A stretch of DNA of 64,000 nucleotides, taken from NCBI RefSeq assembly GCF_007995015.1, contig NZ_VORB01000008.1, positions 62,001 to 126,000 on the forward strand, written 5' to 3'. The notes below the pieces were generated by a model. The model was given only the letters and a program-made list of their open reading frames with translations, did no database searches and was not told where the DNA came from. Origin of the DNA: Luteibaculum oceani (lineage in GTDB: Bacteria > Bacteroidota > Bacteroidia > Flavobacteriales_D > Luteibaculaceae). Positions 43,265 to 50,932 of the stretch are shown here, piece after piece; position 1 is the stretch's first letter; each line of letters starts with the position of its first letter. A program made the position numbers and the translations under genes.

Positions 43265-45319
43265 TTATATATTTCCTTTTAATTTTCTTAGAAACCACTC
43301 CACTCCTAATAGCAAACAGATAAGGATACAAATCGGTTTCCACTTCACTATTTCAGAACGATTAATTTGCGCCTGATAAATTTTTGGAGCGGGCTGGTCC
43401 TTCAACCTAGCAATTAATTTTGCTCCTTCCTCAATAGGGAAAAATTCTCCCCCTGCTTTTTGAGCAAATTTTCGGAGCTCTTTATGCCTAGCTCTTAAAT
43501 CCTGAATCTCTCTGTCATTTGGTAATACAATGAAACCACCTGTTTTGGAAAGCTTCTTCCCCTCAACTGTGGTAGTTGCTGTATATTGGTATTTACCAGG
43601 ACTTAAGCCGCTTAAATTTAATTTATAATTCACACCCGTGGGTATGAATTCCATTTTAAAAAGCTCCTCCCCCTGTTTCGAAAATTCGAATAATAGCACC
43701 GCGTTGTTAACGGGGGCCCCAGAATTGTTTAATACCTCGGCTGTAACCGTTTGTCTAGCATCGGAATAAAACTGGTCTGGAATATTAATTTGCAGCTGTT
43801 CCCGCTCCGATCTATTGGCCAAGAATTGGACCAATTGATTAATGGTAACATCAAAATCTTCGTGCGATTCAAAGCTTCGGTAAAAGCTCATTCTTAACTT
43901 CCACCAATCCCATGCCAAAGAAACCAAAAGCTTCTTATTTCCAATCTGATGGCTAGATAGAAGAGGTAAATCAGTATCTAACGAACCGATTTTCTGGGAA
44001 AAGATATGTTGGTAACCCGATGCCAACTTAGGCGTACCCAATTTTATTTTTAGCGGATGTATATCTTGGAAATTCTTCCAAGTGGGACGAATATCTAGGC
44101 CCTGATAATCATCATTAGGTTTGGCATAAACCAAGTTTTCCTGAAGCGTAGTTTCCAATTGTACACTAGGAAACCCCAGTTTACTCAATGTTGCCGCCTG
44201 GTTTGCGTCGCGAATAAACAATCCCACCCCCTTACCGGCATCATAAAAGTCTTTAATTGGCTTTAATCTAGTTTCTGGAATTCCCTTAGAACTAAAAAAA
44301 ACAAGCGCATCCCATTTGTTAAGTTGACTTTGATTTAATTCGTCCAACGAAACAATTTTGGTTTCATAATCCGCAAGCTTTTTAAGTGATTGAGCGAAGG
44401 CCCCTACATCTGGCGTGGGTCTATCGTATACCAAGCCTACCGTTTTTTCCTTTTCGATTACACGCACAGAAAAGTATTTCTGATTATTTGCCACCTGCTG
44501 CTCCTCGGTCTTGGGAGCGTTTAAAACCACTTGATACAAATAATTGCCAGGTATTTTCTCGCTGTGATAAAAAGTTATAAATCCCGCATTTGAAGCCGCA
44601 TTAACTTGCTGCTCCTTCAATAATTCTTTCCCTGAATACAGACCAATGGTAAAAGGCGTATCCCCAAGGTTTTCCTTGGTCCACTTTACTTTAATGGGAA
44701 ACAAGTTATTGGTATAGGTTCTTCCATTTATCCTAACATCTGCTATGGTTAAATCGGCAATGGATGTAGTATCTCCAACTGCTATTACATGAATGGCCTT
44801 TGGACCAGTAGGAATGTACTCCAAAACATTTCCCTGATTAACAATTCCATCTGTAATCAATATAGTAGCCGCTTGTAACTTTTGGTCGTACAAATCATTT
44901 ACCCGTGAAATTGCACCAGAAATATTACTTTGATTATTATTAAACCCCGACGTTTTGGAAGAAACTCCCTCACCGAAGTAAAAAAACTCGAGTTGATAAT
45001 CTTCCCCCAGTTGGTTCTGTAATTGACTGCTAAAAAGCTCATAATCAGAGCTAACCTTGTTAGAATCAACGGCATTAAATATCGACTTAGAATAATCAAA
45101 TAATACAGTAAGGATGGGCTTTTTGGTACTACTATCAACATACTCGATAATAGGTTTAAGCAATAGGGTAGCTAGAATAGCCAAACTAAAAAATCGCAGC
45201 CCCACCAATAAAGCCGTTATTTTTTGATAGCCACGATGCTTATAAAACCAACGCGCCAAAAGAAAGCTAGCCACCAAAATGGGAATGATCCACCAAGGGG
45301 AAAGAAGAAATTGAATCAT
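43265..45319 (-). CDS. VWA-type domain membrane protein
   Basis: 684 residues. Two helices at the N-terminus (about 5-22, 38-57) anchor it. The segment ILTVLFDYSKSIFNA carries a DxSxS metal site typical of von Willebrand A domains (about 72-100), and ILITDGIVNQGN near 155 is the second part of the site. Middle beta-rich parts (GATEKIPGNYLYQVVL-like, and a glutamine-amidotransferase-like VGLFIRDANQAATL) and a final membrane helix with KPICILICLLLGVEWFLRKLKG end the chain. It resembles large Bacteroidota membrane proteins with an N-terminal helix pair and a VWA domain. Function is unknown; the SPFH gene follows closely. Confidence 0.7.
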   Translation of the reverse strand: MIQFLLSPWWIIPILVASFLLARWFYKHRGYQKITALLVGLRFFSLAILATLLLKPIIEYVDSSTKKPILTVLFDYSKSIFNAVDSNKVSSDYELFSSQLQNQLGEDYQLEFFYFGEGVSSKTSGFNNNQSNISGAISRVNDLYDQKLQAATILITDGIVNQGNVLEYIPTGPKAIHVIAVGDTTSIADLTIADVRINGRTYTNNLFPIKVKWTKENLGDTPFTIGLYSGKELLKEQQVNAASNAGFITFYHSEKIPGNYLYQVVLNAPKTEEQQVANNQKYFSVRVIEKEKTVGLVYDRPTPDVGAFAQSLKKLADYETKIVSLDELNQSQLNKWDALVFFSSKGIPETRLKPIKDFYDAGKGVGLFIRDANQAATLSKLGFPSVQLETTLQENLVYAKPNDDYQGLDIRPTWKNFQDIHPLKIKLGTPKLASGYQHIFSQKIGSLDTDLPLLSSHQIGNKKLLVSLAWDWWKLRMSFYRSFESHEDFDVTINQLVQFLANRSEREQLQINIPDQFYSDARQTVTAEVLNNSGAPVNNAVLLFEFSKQGEELFKMEFIPTGVNYKLNLSGLSPGKYQYTATTTVEGKKLSKTGGFIVLPNDREIQDLRARHKELRKFAQKAGGEFFPIEEGAKLIARLKDQPAPKIYQAQINRSEIVKWKPICILICLLLGVEWFLRKLKGNI

Positions 45320-45320
45320 A

Positions 45321-45359
45321 AATAAAAAAACCGCTCTGCCAAAAGTAGCGAAAGCGGTT
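45321..45359 (-). terminator. Terminator after fabG
   Basis: On the minus strand AACCGCT (45353-45359) pairs with AGCGGTT (45329-45335) around a 17-base loop, followed by a T7 tract. It ends the minus-strand fabG and precedes the VWA-type gene by only a few bases. Confidence 0.75.
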
Positions 45360-45388
45360 AGCTTTTTCTGTTAAGATGTTTAAAGCAA

Positions 45389-46135
45389 TTAGGTTAACAT
45401 ACCACCGCAAACGTGAATGGTTTGCCCTGTAATGTATGCAGACATATCTGAAGCAAGGAAAACGCATAAATTAGCTACGTCTTCTGGCGAGCCTCCTCTT
45501 TTAAGTGGAATAGACTCTCTCCATTCCTGAACTACCTTTTCATCCAAGGCTCCGGTCATTTCAGTTTCAATAAATCCAGGGGCGATTGCATTGCATCGAA
45601 TGTTTCTTGAACCCAATTCCAAAGCCACTGATTTAGTAAAACCAATTATCCCAGCTTTTGATGCAGCATAGTTAGATTGACCAGCATTTCCTTTAACTCC
45701 AACAACAGAGCTAAGGTTGATAATCGAACCATTTCTTTGCTTAAGAAGGGTGCGTTGAGCAGCTTTGGTAGTATTAAATACCGACTTTAAGTTTGTTGCT
45801 ACAACATCGTCGAATTGCTCCTCGCTCATACGCATTAGCAACCCATCTTTGGTTATACCAGCGTTATTTACAATTACATCAATTCCTCCCCACTTATCTA
45901 CCACTTGTTTCACAAGATCTTCGGTTTGCTCGTAGTTGGCTGCATCACATTTTACCGCAAGTGCATCAACACCTTTCGCTTTAAGATCGTCTTCTATTTT
46001 TTTAGCTTTTTCTTCAGATGAAAAGAAGGTAAAAGCAACGTTTGCACCTTCGGCAGCGAATCTTTCGCAGATTGCTTTTCCAATTCCTCTACTCCCTCCG
46101 GTTACTATAGCATTTTTTCCTTGTAATAAACCCAT
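45389..46135 (-). CDS. fabG: 3-oxoacyl-ACP reductase
   Basis: 248 residues, a full-length short-chain dehydrogenase. The NADP motif TGGSRGIGKAI is at residues 12-22, NNAGITKDG at about 90-98, the catalytic Ser in LSSVVGVKG (about 140) and the Tyr/Lys pair in SNYAASKAG (about 154-158). The pattern AIAPGFIETEMT (about 186-197) is typical of FabG. FabG reduces 3-oxoacyl-ACP in fatty-acid elongation. It is followed by a terminator and stands apart from other fatty-acid genes here. An SDR with a different substrate is possible, but motif fit is very good. Confidence 0.88.
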   Translation of the reverse strand: MGLLQGKNAIVTGGSRGIGKAICERFAAEGANVAFTFFSSEEKAKKIEDDLKAKGVDALAVKCDAANYEQTEDLVKQVVDKWGGIDVIVNNAGITKDGLLMRMSEEQFDDVVATNLKSVFNTTKAAQRTLLKQRNGSIINLSSVVGVKGNAGQSNYAASKAGIIGFTKSVALELGSRNIRCNAIAPGFIETEMTGALDEKVVQEWRESIPLKRGGSPEDVANLCVFLASDMSAYITGQTIHVCGGMLT

Positions 46136-46213
46136 TGTAAAGATTTTGAGCTAAAGTAGGATTTTCGAGAAAAAAATAAACCGTTTAAAGCTGTGCCATT
46201 CATTTTTTGACAC

Positions 46214-46242
46214 AAAAAAAGGCGTGAATGAATCACGCCTTT
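46214..46242 (-). terminator. Terminator after sucD
   Basis: On the minus strand AAAGGCGTGA and TCACGCCTTT form a perfect 10-bp stem around a five-base loop (46218-46242), followed by T7. It lies about 30 bases past the sucD stop at 46271. Confidence 0.85.
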
Positions 46243-46270
46243 AAATTTATTCCTAGTAAGAAGAACCTAA

Positions 46271-47152
46271 TTACGCAGTAACTCCCATTACTTCAGCCAT
46301 TTTCTGACCGATGGTAGCTGGAGAATCTACAACGTGAATTCCGTTTTCTTTCATAATTCTCTTCTTCGCTTGAGCGGTATCATCCTCACCACCAACGATA
46401 GCACCAGCATGACCCATTGTACGTCCTTTTGGCGCAGTTTCACCTGCGATGAATCCTACAACTGGCTTGCGGTTACCATCGGCTTTTACCCATTTAGCAG
46501 CTTCAGCCTCTAAGTTTCCGCCAATTTCACCAATCATGATGATTCCTTCTGTTTCAGGATCGTTCATTAAAAGCTCAACCGCTTCTTTAGTGGTAGTTCC
46601 AATAATTGGATCCCCTCCAATACCAATAGCAGTAGTTATTCCTAAACCGGCTTTAACCACCTGGTCTGCTGCTTCGTATGTTAAAGTACCAGATTTAGAT
46701 ACAATACCGATCTTCCCTTTCTTGAAGATGAATCCTGGCATAATTCCAACCTTAGCTTCCTCAGCAGTAATAACCCCTGGACAGTTAGGTCCAATAAGTC
46801 TTGCATCAGTATTCGCTAAATATTCCTTAACACGTACCATATCGGCAACAGGAATACCCTCGGTAATAGCAACGATTACTTTAATACCTGCGTTAGCCGC
46901 TTCCATAATTCCATCTGCAGCAAATGCTGGTGGAACAAAAATTAGAGATACATCAGCACCAGTTTCTTTAACAGCATCAGCAACTGTATTGAAAACTGGA
47001 CGGTCTAGGTGAGTTTGTCCTCCTTTTCCTGGAGTAACCCCTCCTACTATATTAGTACCATAAGCAATGCACTGCTCTGCGTGGAAAGTTCCTTCTTTTC
47101 CGGTGAAACCTTGTACAATTACTTTGGAGTCTTTTGTGACTAAAACGGCCAT
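46271..47152 (-). CDS. sucD: Succinyl-CoA ligase, ADP-forming, alpha subunit
   Basis: 293 residues, full length. The CoA-binding N-terminus has KVIVQGFTGKEGTFHAEQC (seen as VIVQGFTGKEGTFHAEQ, residues 11-27) and GGVTPGKGGQTH (about 37-48). The phosphohistidine loop is TMGHAGAIVGG, with His near 250, and GPNCPGVI (about 122-129) also fits. SucD pairs with SucC to make succinate plus ATP or GTP from succinyl-CoA in the TCA cycle. No sucC gene is nearby; the split arrangement is common in Bacteroidota. It has its own promoter and terminator. Confidence 0.96.
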   Translation of the reverse strand: MAVLVTKDSKVIVQGFTGKEGTFHAEQCIAYGTNIVGGVTPGKGGQTHLDRPVFNTVADAVKETGADVSLIFVPPAFAADGIMEAANAGIKVIVAITEGIPVADMVRVKEYLANTDARLIGPNCPGVITAEEAKVGIMPGFIFKKGKIGIVSKSGTLTYEAADQVVKAGLGITTAIGIGGDPIIGTTTKEAVELLMNDPETEGIIMIGEIGGNLEAEAAKWVKADGNRKPVVGFIAGETAPKGRTMGHAGAIVGGEDDTAQAKKRIMKENGIHVVDSPATIGQKMAEVMGVTA

Positions 47153-47180
47153 ACTAAAATGATTAGATTTAAAATCGAGA

Positions 47181-47211
47181 CAAAAATAGACCTTTCAGCC
47201 GCTTAGCCAAA
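47181..47211 (-). promoter_or_regulatory. Predicted sucD promoter
   Basis: On the minus strand TTTG (47208-47211) and TATTTTTG (47181-47188) are separated by 19 bases, matching the Bacteroidota TTTG-N19-TAnnTTTG form. It lies 29 bases ahead of the sucD ATG and is the clearest promoter in the window. Confidence 0.65.
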
Positions 47212-47261
47212 AGGAAAAACAAGATGTTTTTAACTCAGCCAATTAAGCCGATATTTGCAAC

Positions 47262-48644
47262 ATGGCATATCAGGACGAAAACATCGCCGCAATCGCAACA
47301 CCATCAGGAGCTGGAGCTATTGGAATTATTAGGATTTCTGGCGCTAAGGCCTTTCAAATTCTCAGCAAATTTTTCTTTCCAGGAACTGGCACCTTAAATG
47401 TAGACAGTATCAGAGGATATGAAATGAAATTTGGCCGAATCAAAGACCAAAATGAGCTGATAGATGAGGTGGTGGTGGGATTTTTTAAAGCTCCTAAAAG
47501 TTTTACTGGTGAAAATGTGGTAGAAATTTCTTGCCATGGCTCCGATTATATCCTGAATAGGGTGCTTTCCCTTTGCCTAAAACATGGAGCCAGACTTGCA
47601 AACGAAGGCGAATTTACCATGCGAGCCTACCTCAACAAAAAAATGGATCTAGCACAAGCAGAAGCTGTTGCGGATTTAATTTCAGCGGGAAATAAGGCTG
47701 CACATGATTTAGCTATTAAACAAATGAAGGGCTCAGTATCTAAGGAAATATCAACCTTAAGGGAAGAACTACTCCGTTTGGCATCCTTAGTGGAATTGGA
47801 ACTAGATTTTTCTGAAGAAGATGTGGAATTTGCAGATCGAAGTCAGCTGAGAAATATTTCGGAGCAAATTGTTGCCAAATGCACCGAGTTACTAAACTCC
47901 TTTAGCCTTGGAAATGCCATTAAAAAAGGAATTCCAGTTGCAATAGTTGGAGCGCCTAATGCAGGTAAATCTACCTTGTTAAATACCCTCTTAAAAGAAA
48001 ACCGAGCTATAGTCTCGGATATCGAGGGGACCACTCGAGACAGCATAGAGGAAGAAATTAACATTGCTGGTGTTGGTTTTAGATTAATAGATACCGCAGG
48101 AATAAGGGATACAACTGACAAAATCGAAGAGCTTGGAATTGTAAGAACCTTTGAAAAAGTAGAAAAAGCCCAAATTATTATTTGGCTGATTGACGGTAAA
48201 AACATACCTGACCAAAACACCTTTGAGAGCAGAAAAAAGGAGTTGTACGACAAACTAAAAGACAACCAAAAGGTGTTTGTTGCGCTCAACAAATCTGATT
48301 TAGAAAACACAAATCTTCCTCCCTACTTAAATCTAGATATCAAAATCTCAGCGAAAACAGGAGATGGAATTCAAAATCTGGAAAAGGTATTATCCGATTA
48401 TGTAAAAGAACTGGGCTTAGATGGAAGCTCAACATTAATCTCTAGTGCTCGTCATGAAGATGCCCTATCCAAAGCCAAAGAGGCGATGGAAGGATTATTA
48501 AATGGAATGGATATGGGAATACCAAGTGATTTATTGGCCCAGGACATGCGTCAAGCTTTGTATTTCTTGGGAGAAATTACCGGTGAAATAAGCTCAGACG
48601 AAATTTTAGGCTCCATTTTTAGCAAGTTCTGTATCGGAAAGTAA
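47262..48644 (+). CDS. mnmE: tRNA uridine-5-carboxymethylaminomethyl modification GTPase
   Basis: 460 residues. The N-terminal folate-binding domain begins with ENIAAIATPSGAGAIGIIRISG (seen as IAAIATPSGAGAIGIIRISG, residues 8-27). The GTPase domain has P-loop GAPNAGKST (230-238), TTRDS (about 257-261) and DTAGIRDT (about 276-283), with NKSD (about 345). The conserved end FCIGK places the catalytic Cys at about residue 457. With MnmG, MnmE modifies wobble uridines of certain tRNAs. Its start is divergent from sucD with about 110 bases between. No mnmG is in the window. Confidence 0.96.
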   Translation: MAYQDENIAAIATPSGAGAIGIIRISGAKAFQILSKFFFPGTGTLNVDSIRGYEMKFGRIKDQNELIDEVVVGFFKAPKSFTGENVVEISCHGSDYILNRVLSLCLKHGARLANEGEFTMRAYLNKKMDLAQAEAVADLISAGNKAAHDLAIKQMKGSVSKEISTLREELLRLASLVELELDFSEEDVEFADRSQLRNISEQIVAKCTELLNSFSLGNAIKKGIPVAIVGAPNAGKSTLLNTLLKENRAIVSDIEGTTRDSIEEEINIAGVGFRLIDTAGIRDTTDKIEELGIVRTFEKVEKAQIIIWLIDGKNIPDQNTFESRKKELYDKLKDNQKVFVALNKSDLENTNLPPYLNLDIKISAKTGDGIQNLEKVLSDYVKELGLDGSSTLISSARHEDALSKAKEAMEGLLNGMDMGIPSDLLAQDMRQALYFLGEITGEISSDEILGSIFSKFCIGK

Positions 48645-48696
48645 CAGCAATAATCTTTCAATGAGTTTTCAATGAAATAAGTACAAATATTCCATT

Positions 48697-48710
48697 TCCC
48701 TATATTTATA
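48697..48710 (+). promoter_or_regulatory. Candidate promoter box upstream of the unknown lipoprotein
   Basis: TCCCTATATTTATA, 28 bases ahead of the gene at 48739, is repeated exactly at 50843-50856 ahead of the PAS sensor gene. TATATTTA resembles a -7 TAnnTTTG variant. Motif-only evidence. Confidence 0.3.
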
Positions 48711-48738
48711 ACTCCTTTTACCCTACTACTTTTTAAGA

Positions 48739-49860
48739 ATGAAAGTGATCAAAACAATTATCGCAGTAATCATTTCCCTTACATACTTGTCTTGTACAAC
48801 AAGTGATTCCCAATCAATCACGAGAGCGAATATAGAAGACTACATAAATAACCAATCGCGGGTAGAATATAGAAGCTCTATAGTTTTTGATAAGCTCAAA
48901 AAATTAAGTCTGGATTATGAAGGCTTTGCTAAAACGCAATTAAAGGTTTCAAACGCTAACCTTCCGCTTTCCATCCGTCGGGGAGCCTCGACCTTTGATA
49001 GTTTAGTTTCAAATCTATTCTATAAGCTCGATAGTGCTCAAATCACCTACTTACAATTAGAGCAAGAAATTATATCGCATCAAAATTTTAAAAATCTATC
49101 AGATAGCTGTTTTAACGTTAAATTGAAGCTATTTACCATTTGCAATTCGGCAAAAGAAAAAATACAAAACCAAATTAAAAACCTGAATCTAAAATTAAAT
49201 GAAGCCACCAAAATAAAGTTCGAAGAATTAAATTCTAACCTTGTTGGTATTAATGCTTCGCTGGATTATAACTTCGAGTGGATAGAAGATTATGATTACT
49301 CTAATGGCACGAGTAAAAAAATAAGTAAACAAAGCTTAAATCCATCCTCTATAATTATCAAGATATTCAGGAAAAATAAAACTAAACTAAACCAGAAAAC
49401 TAAAATATACTACCGAATTGAAACCCCAGACAAACGATATTTGACCTCTGGTAATATAATTTTTAATACTGGGGAAGACGCCAAGGAAATTAATATACCA
49501 TTAAACTATCCACAAAAACTGCGAATTCAAAAAACCGATATTAATGATCTAAACCTATCACTTCAGTTTTTTAAGCAAACTAGAAATGCACAAAATTCTT
49601 CATTCAAAGAAATGAAATACGAATTAGATAGTTTGTTAAGGATTATGGAAAATCACCCTTCACATATAACCAACTACAAGTGCACTTTTTTGGAAAATCC
49701 TCTTTACTATGAAACTGAAATTGAAAAAATTACTTTTCAGAGCGATAGTATCCAAAACGCGTTAAACGTAATTCCCTTAATAGATTTGTACTATAAAAAC
49801 GCAGTTAAATTAATTATTCGAGATTTTTCGGCCTACGAAAATCAATATAATAAGCATTAA
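48739..49860 (+). CDS. Hypothetical lipoprotein
   Basis: 373 residues. Signal peptide with lipobox TYLSC (Cys about residue 19), followed by a Ser/Thr-rich start. The mature part is rich in Asn, Lys and Ile, with alpha-helical, coiled-coil-like segments (about 75-180; LQLEQEIISHQNFKNLSDS and KEKIQNQIKNLNLKLNEA) and then beta-rich segments (about 180-280). I recognise no family. Its 3' end overlaps the small convergent lipoprotein gene by 47 bases. It follows mnmE but has its own predicted promoter, so it may not be part of that unit. Confidence 0.65.
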   Translation: MKVIKTIIAVIISLTYLSCTTSDSQSITRANIEDYINNQSRVEYRSSIVFDKLKKLSLDYEGFAKTQLKVSNANLPLSIRRGASTFDSLVSNLFYKLDSAQITYLQLEQEIISHQNFKNLSDSCFNVKLKLFTICNSAKEKIQNQIKNLNLKLNEATKIKFEELNSNLVGINASLDYNFEWIEDYDYSNGTSKKISKQSLNPSSIIIKIFRKNKTKLNQKTKIYYRIETPDKRYLTSGNIIFNTGEDAKEINIPLNYPQKLRIQKTDINDLNLSLQFFKQTRNAQNSSFKEMKYELDSLLRIMENHPSHITNYKCTFLENPLYYETEIEKITFQSDSIQNALNVIPLIDLYYKNAVKLIIRDFSAYENQYNKH

Positions 49861-50062
49861 GCCCATTTGGTGAAAGAACCCCTACATATTCCCAGCCATC
49901 CTGAGCCAAATCATTCATTGTTTTTTCATACAAAGCACTTTCATCTCGGCTAAACATAATAACCTTATGTTCATACTGGCTAGGCAACAACTCTTTCTTT
50001 TCCGAGGCACATGACATAAACAATGCCACACCAATTACGAATATTTTTTTTTGCCTTATCAT
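49814..50062 (-). CDS. Small DUF4177-like lipoprotein
   Basis: 82 residues. A short signal peptide with lipobox ALFMSC (Cys about 18). The remainder is one small beta-alpha-beta unit (YEHKVIMFSRDESALYEKTMNDLAQDGWEYVGVL, seen as NDLAQDGWEYVGVL near 50-63) that resembles DUF4177-type domains, whose usual WEL-type motif is matched by DGWEYV. Function is unknown. It overlaps the convergent lipoprotein gene by 47 bases at the 3' ends. Confidence 0.55.
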   Translation of the reverse strand: MIRQKKIFVIGVALFMSCASEKKELLPSQYEHKVIMFSRDESALYEKTMNDLAQDGWEYVGVLSPNGLNAYYIDFRRPKNLE

Positions 50063-50278
50063 CCTTTATTTTTTTTACGTATTTCCACCATCCGGCATGG
50101 AGATACACTACAAATTTGAATTATAACACAATAATAAAACACTTTTTGATTAATTTATTTTATAGGGGGTTTATAATTAACCCATGTATTTCCTCGAAAC
50201 CAACCAGGTAATACCTTTATCTGAATCCTCTTGATATGGTTAAATTGATCACACCCTATTTTTAACCAAATTAATTGA
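50063..50278. other. Gene-free spacer
   Basis: AT-rich stretch with long T runs near 50045-50075 and no convincing gene, RNA or terminator. Together with the remnant that follows and the spacer to 50932 it forms an 870-base stretch without an intact gene. Confidence 0.5.
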
Positions 50279-50714
50279 GCAAACGAGCAAAATGGATTTG
50301 TAGTTCTGTTAAATGCGGAAAAGGAATACTATGCGCAAGAATTTGTAAGCTCTAGTGGAGGTCGATTATTAGCTAAAGCTTGCCTAAATAATGGCTATAT
50401 GGGTTCTAAGGAAGGTGTACGAAGCTTAGAAATTATAGCTCTTGAAGAATACAACGACTGGTTTATGGCTAACGATACCATCACAGAAATATTTGAATTT
50501 GCCTTTTTAGATGACCACCCATTTCCAAAAAAAAGATGGAATTTTCTTTTCGGAAGAAATGATGTTGGACATGCTAGAAAACGACTACCCTAACGACATA
50601 GCGCTTCGACCAATTGAGAGGTCAACAAACAGCTCGGCTAGATTTAAAATTGTTTTAGAACTAAGCAATGGGATGGTTTTTGAATCGGAAAGTGGCAGGG
50701 TTTTATTTAGGTGA
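50279..50714 (+). pseudogene. Frameshifted and 5'-truncated remnant of an unknown gene
   Basis: Two overlapping frames join into one protein-like sequence. The first is open from 50279 (after a TGA at 50276) and reads VVLLNAEKEYYAQEFVSSSG, passing through an ATG at 50399 to FAFLDDHPFPK. The second continues KKDGIFFSEEMMLDMLEN and ends in a TGA at 50712-50714. The switch lies at an A8 run (50527-50534); seven A would restore one frame. No good start precedes 50399, so the 5' end also looks lost. I recognise no family. A sequencing or assembly error, or slippage at the A run, are alternatives. Confidence 0.5.
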
Positions 50715-50932
50715 ATCAGTTTTTTACAAGCTGACACAAACAAACTATAAACCTAGTTTTAATCAACATAAATTCAACTGACTTAGTACGTTCAAGAGCC
50801 TTTTTTAACTATAACCTGTTATCGGTGCATTAATTAACTCCATCCCTATATTTATACCGTTCCTAGATATAACACTCCAAATAGGAATTAAAGCTCATAA
50901 CTTTCTTGGCAATTATTTAACGCAAAAAGATT
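50715..50932. other. Gene-free spacer ahead of the PAS sensor gene
   Basis: No gene is seen. It contains the sequence TCCCTATATTTATA (50843-50856) shared with the spacer ahead of the gene at 48739; it probably carries the promoter of the PAS sensor gene. Confidence 0.45.
50843..50866 (+). promoter_or_regulatory. Candidate promoter for the PAS sensor gene
   Basis: TCCCTATATTTATA followed by CCGTTCCTAG. The first 14 bases recur exactly at 48697-48710, and TTTATACCGTT recurs at 40019-40029 ahead of the serine peptidase gene. It lies 67 bases ahead of the sensor gene ATG. Confidence 0.3.

Noticed and set aside
46449-47012. Long plus-strand frame inside sucD (187 codons)
   Set aside because: Antisense shadow of a highly conserved gene, with low-complexity Pro/Ile/Ser composition and no start signal.
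47843-48310. Minus-strand frame of 155 codons inside mnmE
   Set aside because: Shadow of the GTPase domain, with no family features.
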